DNA of 64,000 nucleotides, taken from Cydia pomonella. Lineage: Eukaryota; Arthropoda; Insecta; Lepidoptera; Tortricidae. A model generated the notes under the pieces. That model ran no database searches. It saw only the letters and a list, made by a program, of their open reading frames with translations, and was not told where the DNA came from. The stretch covers positions 16,757,991 through 16,821,990 of the forward strand of contig NC_084718.1 of the NCBI RefSeq assembly GCF_033807575.1. Reading direction: 5' to 3'. The position numbers and the translations under genes were made by a program. Of the stretch, positions 20,364 through 33,900 are shown piece after piece. Numbering within the stretch: position 1 is the stretch's first letter; the number at the start of each line of letters is the position of its first letter.

Positions 20364-20426
20364 CACTGGGCGAAGAAATTGAAGCACCTGCTTAAACTAC
20401 AAGCCTTGAGGCATGCGTGGAAATAA
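20364..20426 (+). pseudogene. Partial copy of the preceding terminal exon
   Basis: The 20 codons HWAKKLKHLLKLQALRHAWK and stop repeat, with four substitutions, the end of the exon at 19902-20057 (HWAKKIKHLLKLQAMRHPGK). Nucleotide similarity is high over this block and falls away a few tens of bases upstream. It has its own AATAAA at 20441. It is either a duplicated fragment or an alternative last exon. Confidence 0.5.
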
Positions 20427-20449
20427 AAGCTTATAAGCAAAATAAACTT

Positions 20450-21107
20450 TAAGAAAAAAAAACGACTTGTTTATTTTATAAACCATTCTTATTACAATCT
20501 TTTATTTAACTTGCCCTGTTAGTTATTTTGTTAGTGTGGCTCAAATCTTGGAAGCTAAAGACCCACTTACCGACTTCCAATTAAGCTGTAATTTCGCATT
20601 CATAGGTAAATCGGATGACAATGCAATATTATGATGTCATGGTGCTGATCAGATGATGGAGACAAGAGGTGGCTATAGGAACTCTGTGATAAAACAACGC
20701 AACCTAATGTCTGGGGTTTTTAAAATTGTCTCGGTGAGTATTAGTCGCCGCTGGAAATAAAAGTTCAATCAGCGATAAAAGCATGCACCAAAACAAAAAA
20801 AAATACAGAGTATTACTGCTATGTTCTGCCGCCAGAGTGCAGCACTCGCAACTTTCATTAACCATAAAGTAACTTATAACGTGACAAGTTTTCACAGATA
20901 ATAAAATATGACATTGATGCATCAAGGCGGTTTGTTTACAAAGGGCCTATCGGGAAACGTGAAAATCGAAATTTAGTTATCTGCCTATTCATCGCTTGAA
21001 TATGCAAGAGTAATAGAGATGTTGCATAACGAAAAACGAAATTGTGGTAGTGGCGCCCCCTATGCAGAGTTTCACGTAATATTCCCTATTCTACAATTTA
21101 AAAATAA
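20450..21107. other. Intergenic, no gene seen
   Basis: AT-rich with chance ORFs only. 20941-21060 has hairpin-MITE-like words (GGGCCTATCGGGAAACGTG) related to the 15451 family. Confidence 0.35.
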
Positions 21108-21735
21108 AAACCGACCAAGAGCATGTCGGGCCATGCTCAAAGTAGGGTTCCTTAGTTACTCTTCCGTCACAATAAGCTAAACTGGAGCTTAAAGTATGGT
21201 AGATTATTAACCAAGGGATGAACTGTGGGTGTACGTCTTTTTACTATGAAGGGGAAACTTTTTGCTATAACTCAAAAACAGCTAAACTGATCATATCCGC
21301 TATAGTTTTCATTTAATGTCTTTCTTAAGCTCTACTTTCAAGATTTTTTTCATATTTTTTGGACCTATGGTTCAAAAGTTAGAGGGGGGGGGGACATTTT
21401 TTTTCTTTCGGAGCAATTATCTCCGAATATATTCACTTTATCAAGAAATGTTTCTTGAAGACCCCTATTAGTTTTAAAAGACCTTTCCTTTGTGTAGGGT
21501 TGAAGCAAAAAAAAATGTTCACCCCCACTTCAAAAAATCAAACCAAACCAAAAAAAAATATTTTTAGATTTTATTGTACGGCTTTGTCGGCTTTATTGAT
21601 TTATATATCCATGCCAAATTTCAGCTTTCTAGCACTAACGACCACGGAGCAAAGCCTCGGACAGACAGACAGACAGACAGATGGACATGGCGAAACTATA
21701 AGGGTTCCTAGTTGACTACGGAACCCTAAAAAGTG
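21108..21735 (-). mobile_element. (GTCY)n-bearing miniature element
   Basis: This is the reverse orientation of the 4594-5370 element: it begins AACCGACCAAGAGCATGTCG, contains GACAGACAGACAGACAGATG near 21662, and ends AAGGGTTCC and TACGGAACCCTAAAAA. Confidence 0.75.
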
Positions 21736-21884
21736 ACCTTCGTAAGGCCTTTTTATAATCCCGAGAAAGAGGTAAGACAGGTAGTTAGGTACATATTTTC
21801 TTTTACTAAACAGTGTTAACCCGTGTTAACGTTGTCTTCGTTTGTAAACGCATCTGTCCAGTAATTAAACTTACTTGTTGTCCT

Positions 21885-21999
21885 AAAGGGGCCCACTGAT
21901 TATCAGTTCACCGGACGATATCGGCCTGTCAGTTATTCGCAAAAACTGACAATCGCGAATGAATGACAGGTCGATATCGTCCGGCGAACTGTAGGCCTA
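21885..21999. mobile_element. Hairpin MITE, CCGGACGATATCGGCC family
   Basis: The arms GTTCACCGGACGATATCGGCC and GGTCGATATCGTCCGGCGAAC pair, with an inner AGTTATTCGCAAAAACTGAC / CGCGAATGAATGACA loop region. A nearly identical copy is at 49550-49673 in the aquaporin intron. Confidence 0.85.
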
Positions 22000-22522
22000 A
22001 GATCAATCAATTTTTCATGTTATGGCTCCATCAAGGTGTTGATGATTCTGCCAATGTTGAGGTTGGATAAGACACGGCTACTATATGAATCTTATCATAT
22101 GACGGTCATAGAATAGGCCTAAGATGGTCGGCTCTTTATCATTTGTCACCATGCCTGTCACGTTCTAACAAGTATGTAAGTGCGAAAGTGACAGTAGTGA
22201 GAGGTAATAAATATGGAACCATGCTGCTACCGCTGGTGGTGGCTTGCTTAAGTCAGTGGACCTCTTAAGTGACAAATGTTTCAAAGCCTACTGTGTAGGT
22301 TCAACGGTTTAGCTTTTAACATTTTCGCTGCCACGTCAATGAAATAATAAAGTTATCATAGATAATCACATCAACGCCAAGCGATTAGTTTACGTACCTA
22401 CTTAGGTAGTAAGTTTTCTTGTGTGTGTTTATTTTCCTGATGTAAATAAATAGATGTTATTTAAATCCTTAATCGCCTGTAGTGACATAACATCGAACAT
22501 TGAACGAATCGTATGCAATGTC

Positions 22523-22650
22523 AACAGCCTCTTAGCCGAGTTGGTTGTCATCCTGCTTACGAAAGCTGAACCTGCTTCCCTGCAACCCTGGTAAGGGCAT
22601 TTATTTGTGTGGTCATCACAGATCAGTATATTTGTTCCAATTGTTCCTAA
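22523..22650 (+). mobile_element. SINE family 1, degraded head
   Basis: It contains CAACCCTGGTAAGGGCATTT and TATTTGTTCCAATTGTTCCT, the promoter-region and first-body words of the family, immediately upstream of a better-preserved copy. Confidence 0.6.
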
Positions 22651-22663
22651 GTTATGGATATTA

Positions 22664-22935
22664 TTGACGACCGGTCTGGCCTAGTGGGTTGATCCTGCCT
22701 ATGTAGCCGTTGGTCCCGGGTTCGAATCCCGGTAAGAGTATTTATTTGTGTGATGAACTGATGAATACAGATATTTGTTCCTGAGTCATGCGTGTTTACT
22801 ATATATATAAGTATGTATGTATCTATATATACGTATGTATATCGTCGGCTAGTACCCATAGTACAAGCTTTGCTTAGTTTGGGGCTAGGTCGATCTGTGT
22901 AAGATTGTCCCCAAATATTTATTTATTTACGTCTA
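22664..22935 (+). mobile_element. tRNA-derived SINE, family 1
   Basis: GACGACCGGTCTGGCCTAGT at the start, GGTTCGAATCCCGG B box, ATATTTGTTCCTGAGTCATG body and a TATTTATTTA end. It is the best-preserved tRNA-like head in the window. Confidence 0.82.
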
Positions 22936-23780
22936 ATTACAGTCCGTACCGTACAAGTACGGTACGTCCACGAACACACGTACACGTCTCACGCAGAGAG
23001 GCAAAGATTATTTGACGATAACAGACATTATTTTCAACGCCGATGAGTTGTTGACTTTGGTCTTGACTTGAGTCTAAAAATTTAGATTTACAGGTTTTTT
23101 CTAAATATTACCTTAGAGTTCGATTTTAAAAATATAAAAAAATACCTAAGTAGTATAGTATAATCCTTCAGATTAGGTAGTGTTATTGGTTCCAAACGCG
23201 AATTATGTCATATTTCGTACCTATTACTTCCTTATTAAAAATATGTACTAATACAACTAACTAGGGTTTTCGATTATCTCAGACTCATTTTAATAACTTA
23301 CTTTAATCCTTGCTTAATTTACTTAATCCTAACATAACAGAGGCTTATTTTATTGATAAGGCATTCGATGGTAATATGCTAGTAATTTTGAGAATTCAAC
23401 TAGCAGCTTCTCTAACGGATGTTGGCACTTAGTAAACATCAATTTCATTCCGTATGTAAACATTTCAATGTGATGGCCAACTCTGCAAGTTCAAAATTGT
23501 TTTTAGAACAATCAAAGCTGTTCAAAGACAAATGACAATGGTATTTAGTGCTTCAAAGAACCCGTCTCTTGTTCCCGTTCCTGTTATACTCACTGCGAGT
23601 CAAAATATTCGTGTTGATCCTTTATAGAAATAGAAAAACGAAGATAAATATATACAGAGAAGTCAAAGGTACCATTACAGACTAAACTGGAGGCCACTGC
23701 AATGCACGTCACGGCGTCGTACGGCAAAATGAAGATTGACACTCTCACAGCGGGCGTACGCTGCATGTAAGTAGTAGATA
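22936..23780. other. Intergenic, no gene seen
   Basis: A GTACCGTACAAGTACGGTAC palindromic word at about 22946 is the only visible structure. Confidence 0.35.
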
Positions 23781-23784
23781 TGTT

Positions 23785-24100
23785 TCATGGCTCCTCTACG
23801 CGATGGCCCATCATGCTGGCCCACTAAGATGGGCCAGCGCGCGGAGAGCGCAGTGATGGTGAGTGGCTTAGGGCGCGGCGGGATGGCGATGGGATGGCCA
23901 CGGTGTCAGTTATTCGTCCGCACATCAAAGGTCTACATCTACATGTGTCCCATTCCAAAACTATACCGTGCAGTTGCGTTTCAACCATCGCATGGCCATC
24001 TCGCTGGTCCAGCGCTGGGCCATCGTGCATAGGAGTTATCACCATCGCATGGCCATCTCGCTGGTCCAGCGCTGGGTCATCATGTAGAGGAACCATCAGA
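23785..24100. mobile_element. Inverted-repeat element with internal 54-bp tandem repeat
   Basis: The ends CATGGCTCCTCTACGCGATG and CATCATGTAGAGGAACCATC are approximate reverse complements. Inside, CATCGCATGGCCATCTCGCT and CCAGCGCTGGG occur twice, at about 23987 and 24043. It is GC-rich and gives chance ORFs on both strands. Confidence 0.6.
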
Positions 24101-24439
24101 CTAAGAAATGGCGGGGGCGTTGCTCGCTTTTGTAGCGTAAGTAGATAGTTCAACGTCGACATAGTGGATTTCCGCCATTACATGATCAGAAAGATACGAT
24201 TATCATTAAAGATACAATTATCTTTAGCAGATAAATAAGTACTAATGTTAAAAAAATCACTAGCAAGTCACTGTCGTATCTCCATCAATATCAGCATAAT
24301 CGCCAATAATCTTTGCCACCACATGTCGCAGCGGAAACTTCATAATCAACAATTCCTTTTTTACAACACACATGTGCAAGACCCCGGCGTTGCTGCATTT
24401 TTCTATTTTCTCGTCTCTTCAAAGTATAAAACGGAATCC

Positions 24440-24665
24440 CAGGGAGATCCGATCCGTAGTTCGGCGTCGGTGGCGTCTAAATTAAGATCGCCTTCGGCCG
24501 GCCTCGGCACGCCAAGATGCTCGCGCGCACACAGAACCGCCTCTCTACAAAAACCAAACGTAGTACATATTATATTTTTTTCTCGAATTCGAATTTTCCC
24601 AACGTAAAACGAAATTTAACTGTGATTTGTGATAACTTCTCTAGTAAAAAGACATTGTTATAATG
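24440..24665 (+). promoter_or_regulatory. Probable aquaporin promoter and non-coding first exon
   Basis: 24470-24545 is a GC-rich island in AT-rich surroundings. Downstream, an ATG at 24663-24665 abuts a consensus donor GTGAGT, and a good acceptor (CATTTTCAG) lies at 24829 just before the proposed first coding exon. Joined, the ATG would open only a four-codon upstream ORF. The transcription start cannot be fixed from sequence. Confidence 0.4.
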
Positions 24666-24886
24666 GTGAGTTGCGTTGAAGTGTTATGAGATGTTTTATA
24701 AATAGAATTCGCATGATCTTGAATTTTATTGGTCCCGTCTAGTTTCAACTACAAAATGCCCGCGTGATATTACTATTCGAACTCTCTATCTTCTTTTTAT
24801 TTTCTAATTGGCATTTTTCTCATTTTCAGTCTGTGAAGTGAAATCGAAGTGTAATTTCTTTTGAAAAGTGAAGACGGCTTAGCAAA

Positions 24887-24937
24887 ATGAAGTTCACAAT
24901 AGATGTATTGGGCATATTTCTAAAAGTAGTAATTAGG
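24887..24937 (+). CDS. AQP12L: Aquaporin, proposed first coding exon
   Basis: Seventeen codons, MKFTIDVLGIFLKVVIR, between an acceptor at 24829 and the donor AGG|GTAAGT. The phase-0 join to the exon at 40832 extends the first hydrophobic segment. No homology can be judged on so short a piece. Confidence 0.45.
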
Positions 24938-27900
24938 GTAAGTGTTAATTTTAAGAACTTTAATTTTAAGAAATTCTTGATTGAGACTAGCTCTGATTTA
25001 TACGATAAATACAACATGTGAATATTACCACAGTAGAGTTACCTTAATTCTATGTTATCAACGAGTATTTTCATATGTATAATTTGGCCAAGGTAATGGG
25101 AACGCTTCCGCGTGGTCACAGTGAATACGCTGGCATACAAATTAAGTATAAAACGTCATTACACAATCCATATGTTAGTATTGATATTAACTGATTGTTT
25201 TGACAATATTGATGATGAAATATCAATGGCTACCTTTTTGGCAACGCGGTGTAGTTTATTTTTGTTAATAAATATATTATTAGGCGATGATTTCATTTAC
25301 ATTGGAATGCAAATAAATATGCCGTGACCTTTTTAATTGATATACTCCATGCATAATATGTAGATAAGGTATCGTTGGTAAAGCATTCTTAAAAAACTGC
25401 TATTAAAATTATGCTAGGAGTTTTCTTTGATCGCTATTGAGTATAAAAAAAGTTATAAACATCAACATTTTTGTCGACGTTGAAACAATTATGCGTTATT
25501 AAGTTAATAAACCATCTTTGATGTCAGATTGCATAACAATCAGGACGTTTATTCTCCTGTTAATACTTTTGGCGAGCGTCCAAAATATACAATAATGAAA
25601 AGCATAATAACTCGTATGGAACATAATTCTTAAATTAAAAGAAGATTTTTTCTGTAGATTGTTTTTTGCATCCGTCATTCTACAGTATCTATATATTAGG
25701 TCTGTATATTAACAAAAAAACTTAGCATAAAGTTTTATAACTTTATGCTTGTTATGAGTTATACCAACAACTAGTTGAAAGACCTAGCCTAAATGATTTT
25801 TTTGTTAAAATTTATTCCGTAGACTTGCTAGTTGCTTTAGTAAATCTTTAGGAAGCTTTGTCAACTTGGTTTATTTACCGCTTTAGCAAAGTTGAGTTTA
25901 GCTGTTTCATTTAGGAAATTTATTTATTTAAACTTCATTGCACAAATTTACAAAAAAAGACTACAAAGGCGGACTTAACGCCTTAAGGCATTCTCTACCA
26001 ATCAACCATTGGGCTAAACAGAGACACTTAGTTTGGTGTAGGATTGCAAAAAAATTCGTTCCCAAACTTACCAAGTTTGTTTTCCGCTTTAAGTAAATTC
26101 TAATGTTTGAAATCATAACATACTGTAACACTTAATCTGAACATACAATATTATAAAATACAAGGGCATAGGGCCTAATATAAAATAAATAAAATAAAAT
26201 GTGGGAACCCTTTTAGGCAGTTTTTTTCGGGTAGCTACTCAAATAGATATCAATGTTTAAAATACGAAGAAGAACGAGATCAACGATTAACAAAAAAAAA
26301 TAAGCTCAACTCATAGTTCGACATCCGTATAAAGTGAAGTTCAAGTTCAATAGATGTGGCAAATAATGTAAACAAACCAATTTCCCTTCAATACTTCGTA
26401 ATACACAGTATATTTTATTTATGTCAAGCCTTCATTAAAATATATATTAAATCTTTAAAGCAAGAGTGAATAGGCTACTACTGAACCGGCTCCATCTTAG
26501 GCCCTGTCTTCACTTTCCATCACTAGAGCCAATCACCGATCAGTTTTTAATAATAATAAAAAAAAATTCAATGAAAACAAGTTTTGTATATTTATATGTC
26601 AAATGTTAACAAAATATTTGCTTACATTTTTCGCCATTTCTATTGAACTCTTACTTACCCCATTTCTTCTTACTTCAAAGTTCCAAAATTCCAAATACTA
26701 CTTCTGTCGATCTTCCTAAAACCCATTACAATCCTTCAAAGGGATCAGTCAGATCCGGCCAATTTACGAGTAAGTTCATCCGGCGTTACCCGGTTGGGTT
26801 ATCCGGACGAGATCTGTGTCGGATATTACGGATGTAATAATGGGAGAGCACGCGTTTAGAATTTAATTCTTAAAGTATGTATATGGTTGAAATACATCCG
26901 TATTAATTCTAATATAAATTGATTTCTAAAATCTTCTACTCTTAAAGAGATATTTTTAAGAGTTGAAGTAGTAGTAAGTTTCTGGACTAGTATTTTTTAT
27001 ACAATTTGGTGTTTTACGATCCTTTTGAGAAATTCTTATTATTAAGTTTGACATATTCTATAATAATTCAATGTCTTTTTAGGAACAATAATAACTCCAT
27101 CAATAAATTGCTCTGATATTTAGATTAAGATGATATTTGTAAAACTTGACAATTTAAAAGTTCTTGTTGCTAGGCCTATTTGAATAAAGACTAATTATAT
27201 AGACTAAGACTTTAAACGCTAATCAACCGACAATATATAAGTACCTATTCAAGTTATTTCAATTCTACTACGATTCATTTATCAATGAATATTCACATAA
27301 ATGTACGCAATATTCGTCACATAAATTCCTTTAAATACCGGCTGCATCTGCCGATCTTCCTGAAATCCCTTACAATCCTACAAAGAGATCAGTCAGACCC
27401 GAGAAATTTCATCTAGCGTTACCCGGATCGATTATCCGGAGGATATCTCTGCTGTGTCGGATATACTTACGGATGTAATAGCAAGTGAACACGCAGCGTC
27501 AGAATATGATCTTACGTATAAGGTTCGTATAACAGATATATATTGCTGGCTTCTGTTTGCGAGCATGCATAGTAGCAAAGAGAATTTGAAATCTTTAAAT
27601 TCTCTTTGATAGTCGGCCGCCGTGCAGCGGGAAAATGGCGATATTACTGTCAATATCTTAGATAAATCGAGAGTATTTGAATGCAGCAACCACAACTCAA
27701 TGGGGAAAGCAACTGTCAAAATTACATGGATCTTAAGAGTCCGCAGCAGAATTTTACCTTCCCATTTTAAAACTACGTGTTGAATTATAATGAAACTTTG
27801 CAGTTTCACATACAATGACATGAGTCACATGAGCTATATGAATGAACTAATGAAAAAATTGCTTGCTGCTAGCGGTAGACATTTGGCAGAAATTATCTTC

Positions 27901-30900
27901 CGTATACAATTGCCAACCCTGAGTAATATATTTCTGAAAAAAAATGTAATATATTTTGCACTTAATATAATTAAAATTTAAAAACAAAATGTATCACTCT
28001 TACTTGCCCACCCTATGTTATGTTATATTATGTTGAGAGCCGAGGAAGGACATAGGATAGTTTTCATCCCGGAAACCATCCCTGAAGAGGGTGAAAAGGG
28101 GGGAGAAATTTACTATGGTATTACTTATTTCACACAAATATGGTCGTGGGTAAGAGCTAGTACCTATATGAATATAATGCACCGTTTGGATTCTGTGTGT
28201 CATCTACAATTAGTTTTCACCGGCGGCCGTCCCCATCAATCAAGAAAATTGACAGTGGCACCACCCGTTTCATGCAACACGCTGCAATGCATATTGCAAA
28301 TACGCGCAGCTGAGTCACTTTATTTAAAATTGTACCTACTTTTTCAGATTTGGGACTTTTACTGTTGTGTGTATGTATGTATGTATGAATGTATTATTTG
28401 CACAGAATAAGTAGGTAGATACAGTAGTGTCTTAGGTGGTTAGTGACAATTGGTTGTTTATTCTGCTATTTGTATTCTGTTATTGCTACTCAGTATCATT
28501 AGCTCTTTCGATTCTAATGTAAGAAAAAAATGCCCTAAGATTTTTATTTTTATTCCGTTACTGTTTTTCATATACTTTGTACGGCGGTAACGGAATGGGA
28601 GAACGAAAACTGTAGGTATGAAAGTTTTGTGACTCTTTTTTCACATTTAGGATCGAAAGGGCTCATGATTTTGGGTAGAAAGTAACATTAAAAAAAAAAC
28701 TGGTGTACTACTTTAAATAAAGTGGACGAGGTGCCTAGCCAAGATGCCAATCGTTTGCGGTACGACAACGAAACGCTATCTGTCTCTCTATCGCACTAAT
28801 ATGTAAGAGTGAAAGCGTATCGCTATCGTAGCGCAAATTGGCATCTTGGCTAGGCCCCCTGTTATGTTATTTCAGTCCAAATGCACCTTTACGAACATTC
28901 AAACAATGTGTAACTTTGCGGCTACAACAATTGCAGGTGCATGTATAACCAAACCTTCACGAAAAGAGCGTACTCTCACCTTAGAGGCTGGCAATGCACT
29001 TGCAACCCCTCTAGTGTTGCAGGTATAGGCCGTTTGCCTCCTCAGTCAAAAATTGTAGGTACAGTCAGCAAAGAAGTTGCTGAGCGGGCGAGGTGTTCAG
29101 AATGAACTGAACACATCTTTATTATTTAGAGAATAAGAGCGTTTGAAGGTCATTTTATACACCCGCTTAGCACTTCTGCTGCTGGCTCTATAACCCTTTA
29201 TAATTTAAACCTTATAGACATAAGGTTGTCAGAAATTATGCAAAATTGAACCCTATCACTTTGAAATAAAGTTCAAAATCAGTTGGGAAATATATTCCCT
29301 CTGCCTTAAGGCATAATCCATGTGAGTACAATATGACGTCTTGTCAAGTCTGTTTTGGGCCAAGGCGGAACTTTTATGATTCGGGCAATTTATGTTCTGA
29401 TGTACGGGGAAGACAAACAAATTATATCCAGCTTGGTACGAATGTAGTATGATACCCTTGGGTATGGTGCTTTACGTACATTAGCCTCCGCCTCTGGGTT
29501 GAAAGGTCAGATGGCAGTGGCTTTAGTAAAAACGAGCTTACGCCAATTGTTGAAATTAGTTGCGAACGGGCCCTAGACTACCATGAGCCGTGGCAAAATG
29601 CCGGAACAACGCGAGGAAGATGATGATGTTTTTGTGAACTAAATATGACTAATCCAAACGGTTAGCACTTTGCTCATTTGAACTACCCATGGATTCAGTA
29701 TTAGGTGTTGGCATGCGTTGAATCGTCGCAAACCGTCAGCCGCTACAAACAGATTTGTCAGCCAGGCGTCCGTGTCAGTGACGATATTTGTGAAGTATCA
29801 GGATCGCTATTAATATTAATATTTTGAGAGATGTTGCATTAGGTTAATCTTTATAATTACTCTGCAGTGCCGTCCAAACAGCGTAGGTGGCCTAGCGGTA
29901 AGGGCGTGTGGCTTGCAATTCGAAGGTGCATGTTCAAACCCCGGCTCGTACCAATGAGTTTTTTAGAATATATCTACAAAATATAATTTTTTGATATTTA
30001 CCAGTCAATTTTCGGGGAAGGAAAACATAGTGAGGCCACCGGACTAATTCCAATAAGGCCTAGTTTACCCTCTGGGTTGAAAGGTCAGATGACAGTGGCT
30101 TTAGTAAAAACTAGTGCCTACGCCAATTGTTGAGATTAGTTGCGAACGGGCCCTAGACTACCATGAGCCGTGGCAAAATGCCGGAACAACGCGAGGAAGA
30201 TGATGATGTTTTTGTGAGCTAAATATGACTAATCCAAACGGTTAGCACTTTGCTCATTTGAACTACCCATGGGTTCAGTATTAGGTGTTGCCATGCGTTG
30301 AACCGTCGCAAACCGTCAGCCGCTACAAACAGATTTGTCAGCCAGGCGTCCGTGTCAGTGACGATATTTGTGAAGTAATAGGATCGCTATCAATATTAAT
30401 GTTGTGTATACTTCAATTTACCATAGATTTAGTTTGTAAATGCATGCTACATGTCCTCTGTAGCTATTTGTATGCCATGTGGCGAAGCATAGTGGTACTT
30501 TATTATAAATTTAAGACCTACTGTATATACCTATGTTTAACAAATAAAGAATTTGGAATTTGGGAAGAATAGCTTTGCGATCCTAGCGAAATAAAGGTAC
30601 TTTTTCTATGAAATTGCATATCGGGAGAAAGTGTTTTTTCATTAAGTAAACCTTAACAAATCACTTTGATTTTGATGTCAATCGCTTCAGCATAATATAT
30701 TCTAGGTTTATAGGTTTCGCTTTAAAATTTATTTTTTGTAAGGATTGCAAATTTTGAATTCTCTTTTTGTATGGACGATAAGGTGGTCTATAATATTGAT
30801 ATTTTGAGAGATGTTAAAAAACAAAAAAAGATGTTCATTAGGTTATTTTTTATAATTACTCTGCAGTGCCGTCCTCAAACGTAACTATCATATAAAAAAC

Positions 30901-33900
30901 AAAAAAAAAACTATTGAACTACACAAGTACGGTTAGCATCAAAAGTATCGGATCTGACAACGCATCAAAAGTATTTTATCTAATGTGTCAACAAAAAGTG
31001 ATATCCATCAATATGTATTACAATTAACAAAATACTTTTATGAGTGTAATGTAAAGTTAAATATCTATATAGAAAAGTATTCCAGGGTGGCAGATACTTT
31101 CGACGTGTTGTTTCATACGCTATTATAGATGCTGACTGTACGAGTATAGTCGCCATCAGATATATCAGAGCGGCCACGGTGCTCACAAATATCTGAACAC
31201 GCCTCTATTGCCAAGACGTTAGAGTGCGTGTTCAGATATTTTTGAGCACTTCGGCCGGTCCGATATATCTGATGGTGACTATACCACTTAATTTAGCAAG
31301 CTAGTCAACTTAGTCGAGCGGTGGCCGTTGTCTTAGAGCCACGAGTTCAAGTTTCATTTGATGTGGTGATTCAATTATATTCAAAAAGTTTCTCGATATA
31401 TTATGGAGTAGATCTACAAGGACCTTTTATTTGACCCAATTAAGAGGCTGTCAACACCCAATGTCCTTGAAATTGATGTTACTTAAACAGTTTTTTAAGA
31501 AAGGCTATTTGTTTTAGTCAAGTAAGAAAAATATATGTTCATATTAATTATATTTCAAAGACCGTGGTCGTACTCGATACACGATTGAACGAAATCGGCT
31601 CGATAGAAAATAATTGCAAAGATTGGTCTTAAAATCACAATTAAACGGTTTTATGTCTTTATTGTTTTGACTTATGGGTCGGCAATTAAAATCACAATTT
31701 CAAAACATTTATATCTAAACCTTGGTCGAGTTAAATATTACACTAATAATCCACTTCTTTTATTTAAATTTTTATTTTTCTTATTATTCCCTTGCGCAGG
31801 CCCAGTAACATGCGACACTGCTATCTCATTTACTCCGATACAAATAGTCAGTGTGCGCGCTTTAGGTATTGACAGCCTCTTAATGTTCAATGTTATTATT
31901 ATTAGGCAATATTATTGTACCCGTCAATCCTGTCAAAACATCAACACTGCACCAAATGCACGCTCAAAGGCATCAGTCGAAACTGTATCGTTGCCATAAA
32001 CGGTTTCAACATCAATTCTATCCCAACACGCTACGATCTAAATTAGCTTGCTCATTGTAATTAAATGTTAATTCTGACGAGAAACTAACAGACACGGACA
32101 CGAATGCAGTTGCGTTTACAAATTGGTTACAGGAACTATGCTGGAATGGTTGAAAGCATCGTAGTGGGCAAAGTTAGGGCCATGACGTGTGATAAATGTT
32201 TACAGTATTGAGGTCAGTGAACCCTTAGCTTAGTTTCTTTATATAAAGGAACTTACCTTTTTCAATACTAAGCCTTGCTTGAGCTTGAGAAATTGTTCAT
32301 CAGCAAATAACTTTCGACCTAATGAAGTGCACGGAACTATTGGTAGGTGGGCGATTCTAATATACAATTTTAACAGATCGGAATTAAAAAATGCGCTGCA
32401 TGAACTTTGAACAATTTTAATAATACAAGGACGGGCGTACATGTTTGTGAAGCATTTTTTCTTGACCGCATTGATCATAATTTCAACGACTACGTTACGT
32501 GTCCGTCTTACGAATTTTCAATCTGTCGAATCTGTCGGTCACGTAACCTGTCGCGAGTTTAACATTTTTTCCCCATTCCAAAAAGTGCACAGCGCCGCTA
32601 AAGAAGTTTTCACTTCAAAAAATTGAGGATATCCGTTGTGGTATCAGAAGTGCTAAATCATTTACATTTACCGTAAGTACAACATCCAAGCAGTGTTCAT
32701 CTAACGATGAAAATTTTGGCAATTATAGGAACCGTGCGCGTTGGAGGGTCTGCCATCTTGTGGTCTGAATGAGAACCATAAACATGTTTTCTTGTGCATA
32801 GGTTCTTCCATCTTATGGACTACATCGGAACAATAAACATAACATTTACGCCTCGCGCCAAAAATCTGACGGCTCCTGTGCTGCCTCCTACAGTTTATGC
32901 ACGCTCCCTATCTTATTTGCACTAGCATACCATTTATTTAGAATTTGTATCCAAATTAATGTGATGTTTTTGGTAGGATAATAACAATGTATAGGTACTT
33001 TGTGCATTTCAAGGGTTCCTTTTTAGGGTGCCGTACCCTTAGGGTAAAACGGGACCCTATTACTAAGTCTCCGCTGTCCGTCCGTCCGTCCGTCTGTCAC
33101 CCGGCTGTATCTCATGAACCGTGATAGCTAGACAGTTGAAATTTTCACAAATGATGTATTTCTGTTGCCGCTATAACAACAAATACTAAAAAGTACGGAA
33201 CCCTCGGTGGGCGAGTCCGACTCGCACTTGTCCGGTTTTTTAGAGAAAACACCGTAATTTTAATTTCGATTTGTTGAAATCATATTTAGATAAGGTCAGA
33301 TGGGGTAAAATAAACAGTAATGAGGGTTCCCTACAAGTTTTTCTTTTGCCCCGGTATTTCTCTTACCACGTCTAACTTTATTATGGAATCGCCCAGGTGT
33401 GAAAACGTGAGAATCTACTTAGAGAATGAGCTAATTTCAAACTCGATGAAAGGCGCCTCAGTTATCGGATCTCGATCAAACTTGTGCAATGAAGATATTG
33501 ATGAAAAGAAGTCTTCGTCTGATCAAAAAATAAATGAAGAATTGAACTTTTTCATTCACCTAACTACAAGTGGTAGCTACATTACTTTACTTTTATATTT
33601 AAATAATATAAAACTAAATATTAACCCAAATAACTATTATTTGAATAAAACTCCCACCCGACGAAACCTACGTTGCGGATTTGAATTTGTCAATTAGTTT
33701 GTAAGCATTATTATGTGCAAATTTAGAAATATAATTTAAAAACGCAGAGAAAACCAAATATAACATTAGTAGTTATACTTAATTACATCTTGGTGTGGAC
33801 AGCGGATTTACGGAACTTAAAACACCTAATGATCATCATTTTCATTGCGTTGTCCCGGATTGTTGCCATAGCTCACTGTGAGCTTGGGTTCTGCGCGGCA

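Larger units (their letters stand above)
24938..29480. other. Aquaporin intron 1, proximal part
   Basis: AT-rich sequence with no coding signal. It contains a reverse LINE tail around 25915-26060, a LINE 3'-UTR piece at 26470-26560 (GGCTACTACTGAACCGGC, matching 48595) and a diverged duplicated block (see 26695 and 27345). The 131-codon ORF at 28015 has no recognisable domain. Confidence 0.5.

Noticed and set aside
23787..24162. ORFs on both strands, up to 112 codons
   Set aside because: They fall on an inverted-repeat element with internal tandem repeats; symmetry and GC content explain them.
28015..28410. 131-codon ORF
   Set aside because: No recognisable domain; it crosses microsatellite-like TGTATGTATG and lies in transposon-derived sequence.
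33320..33697. 125-codon ORF
   Set aside because: AT-driven composition (Asn, Ile, Tyr runs), no domain and no exon context. It begins in the sequence just after a MITE end.
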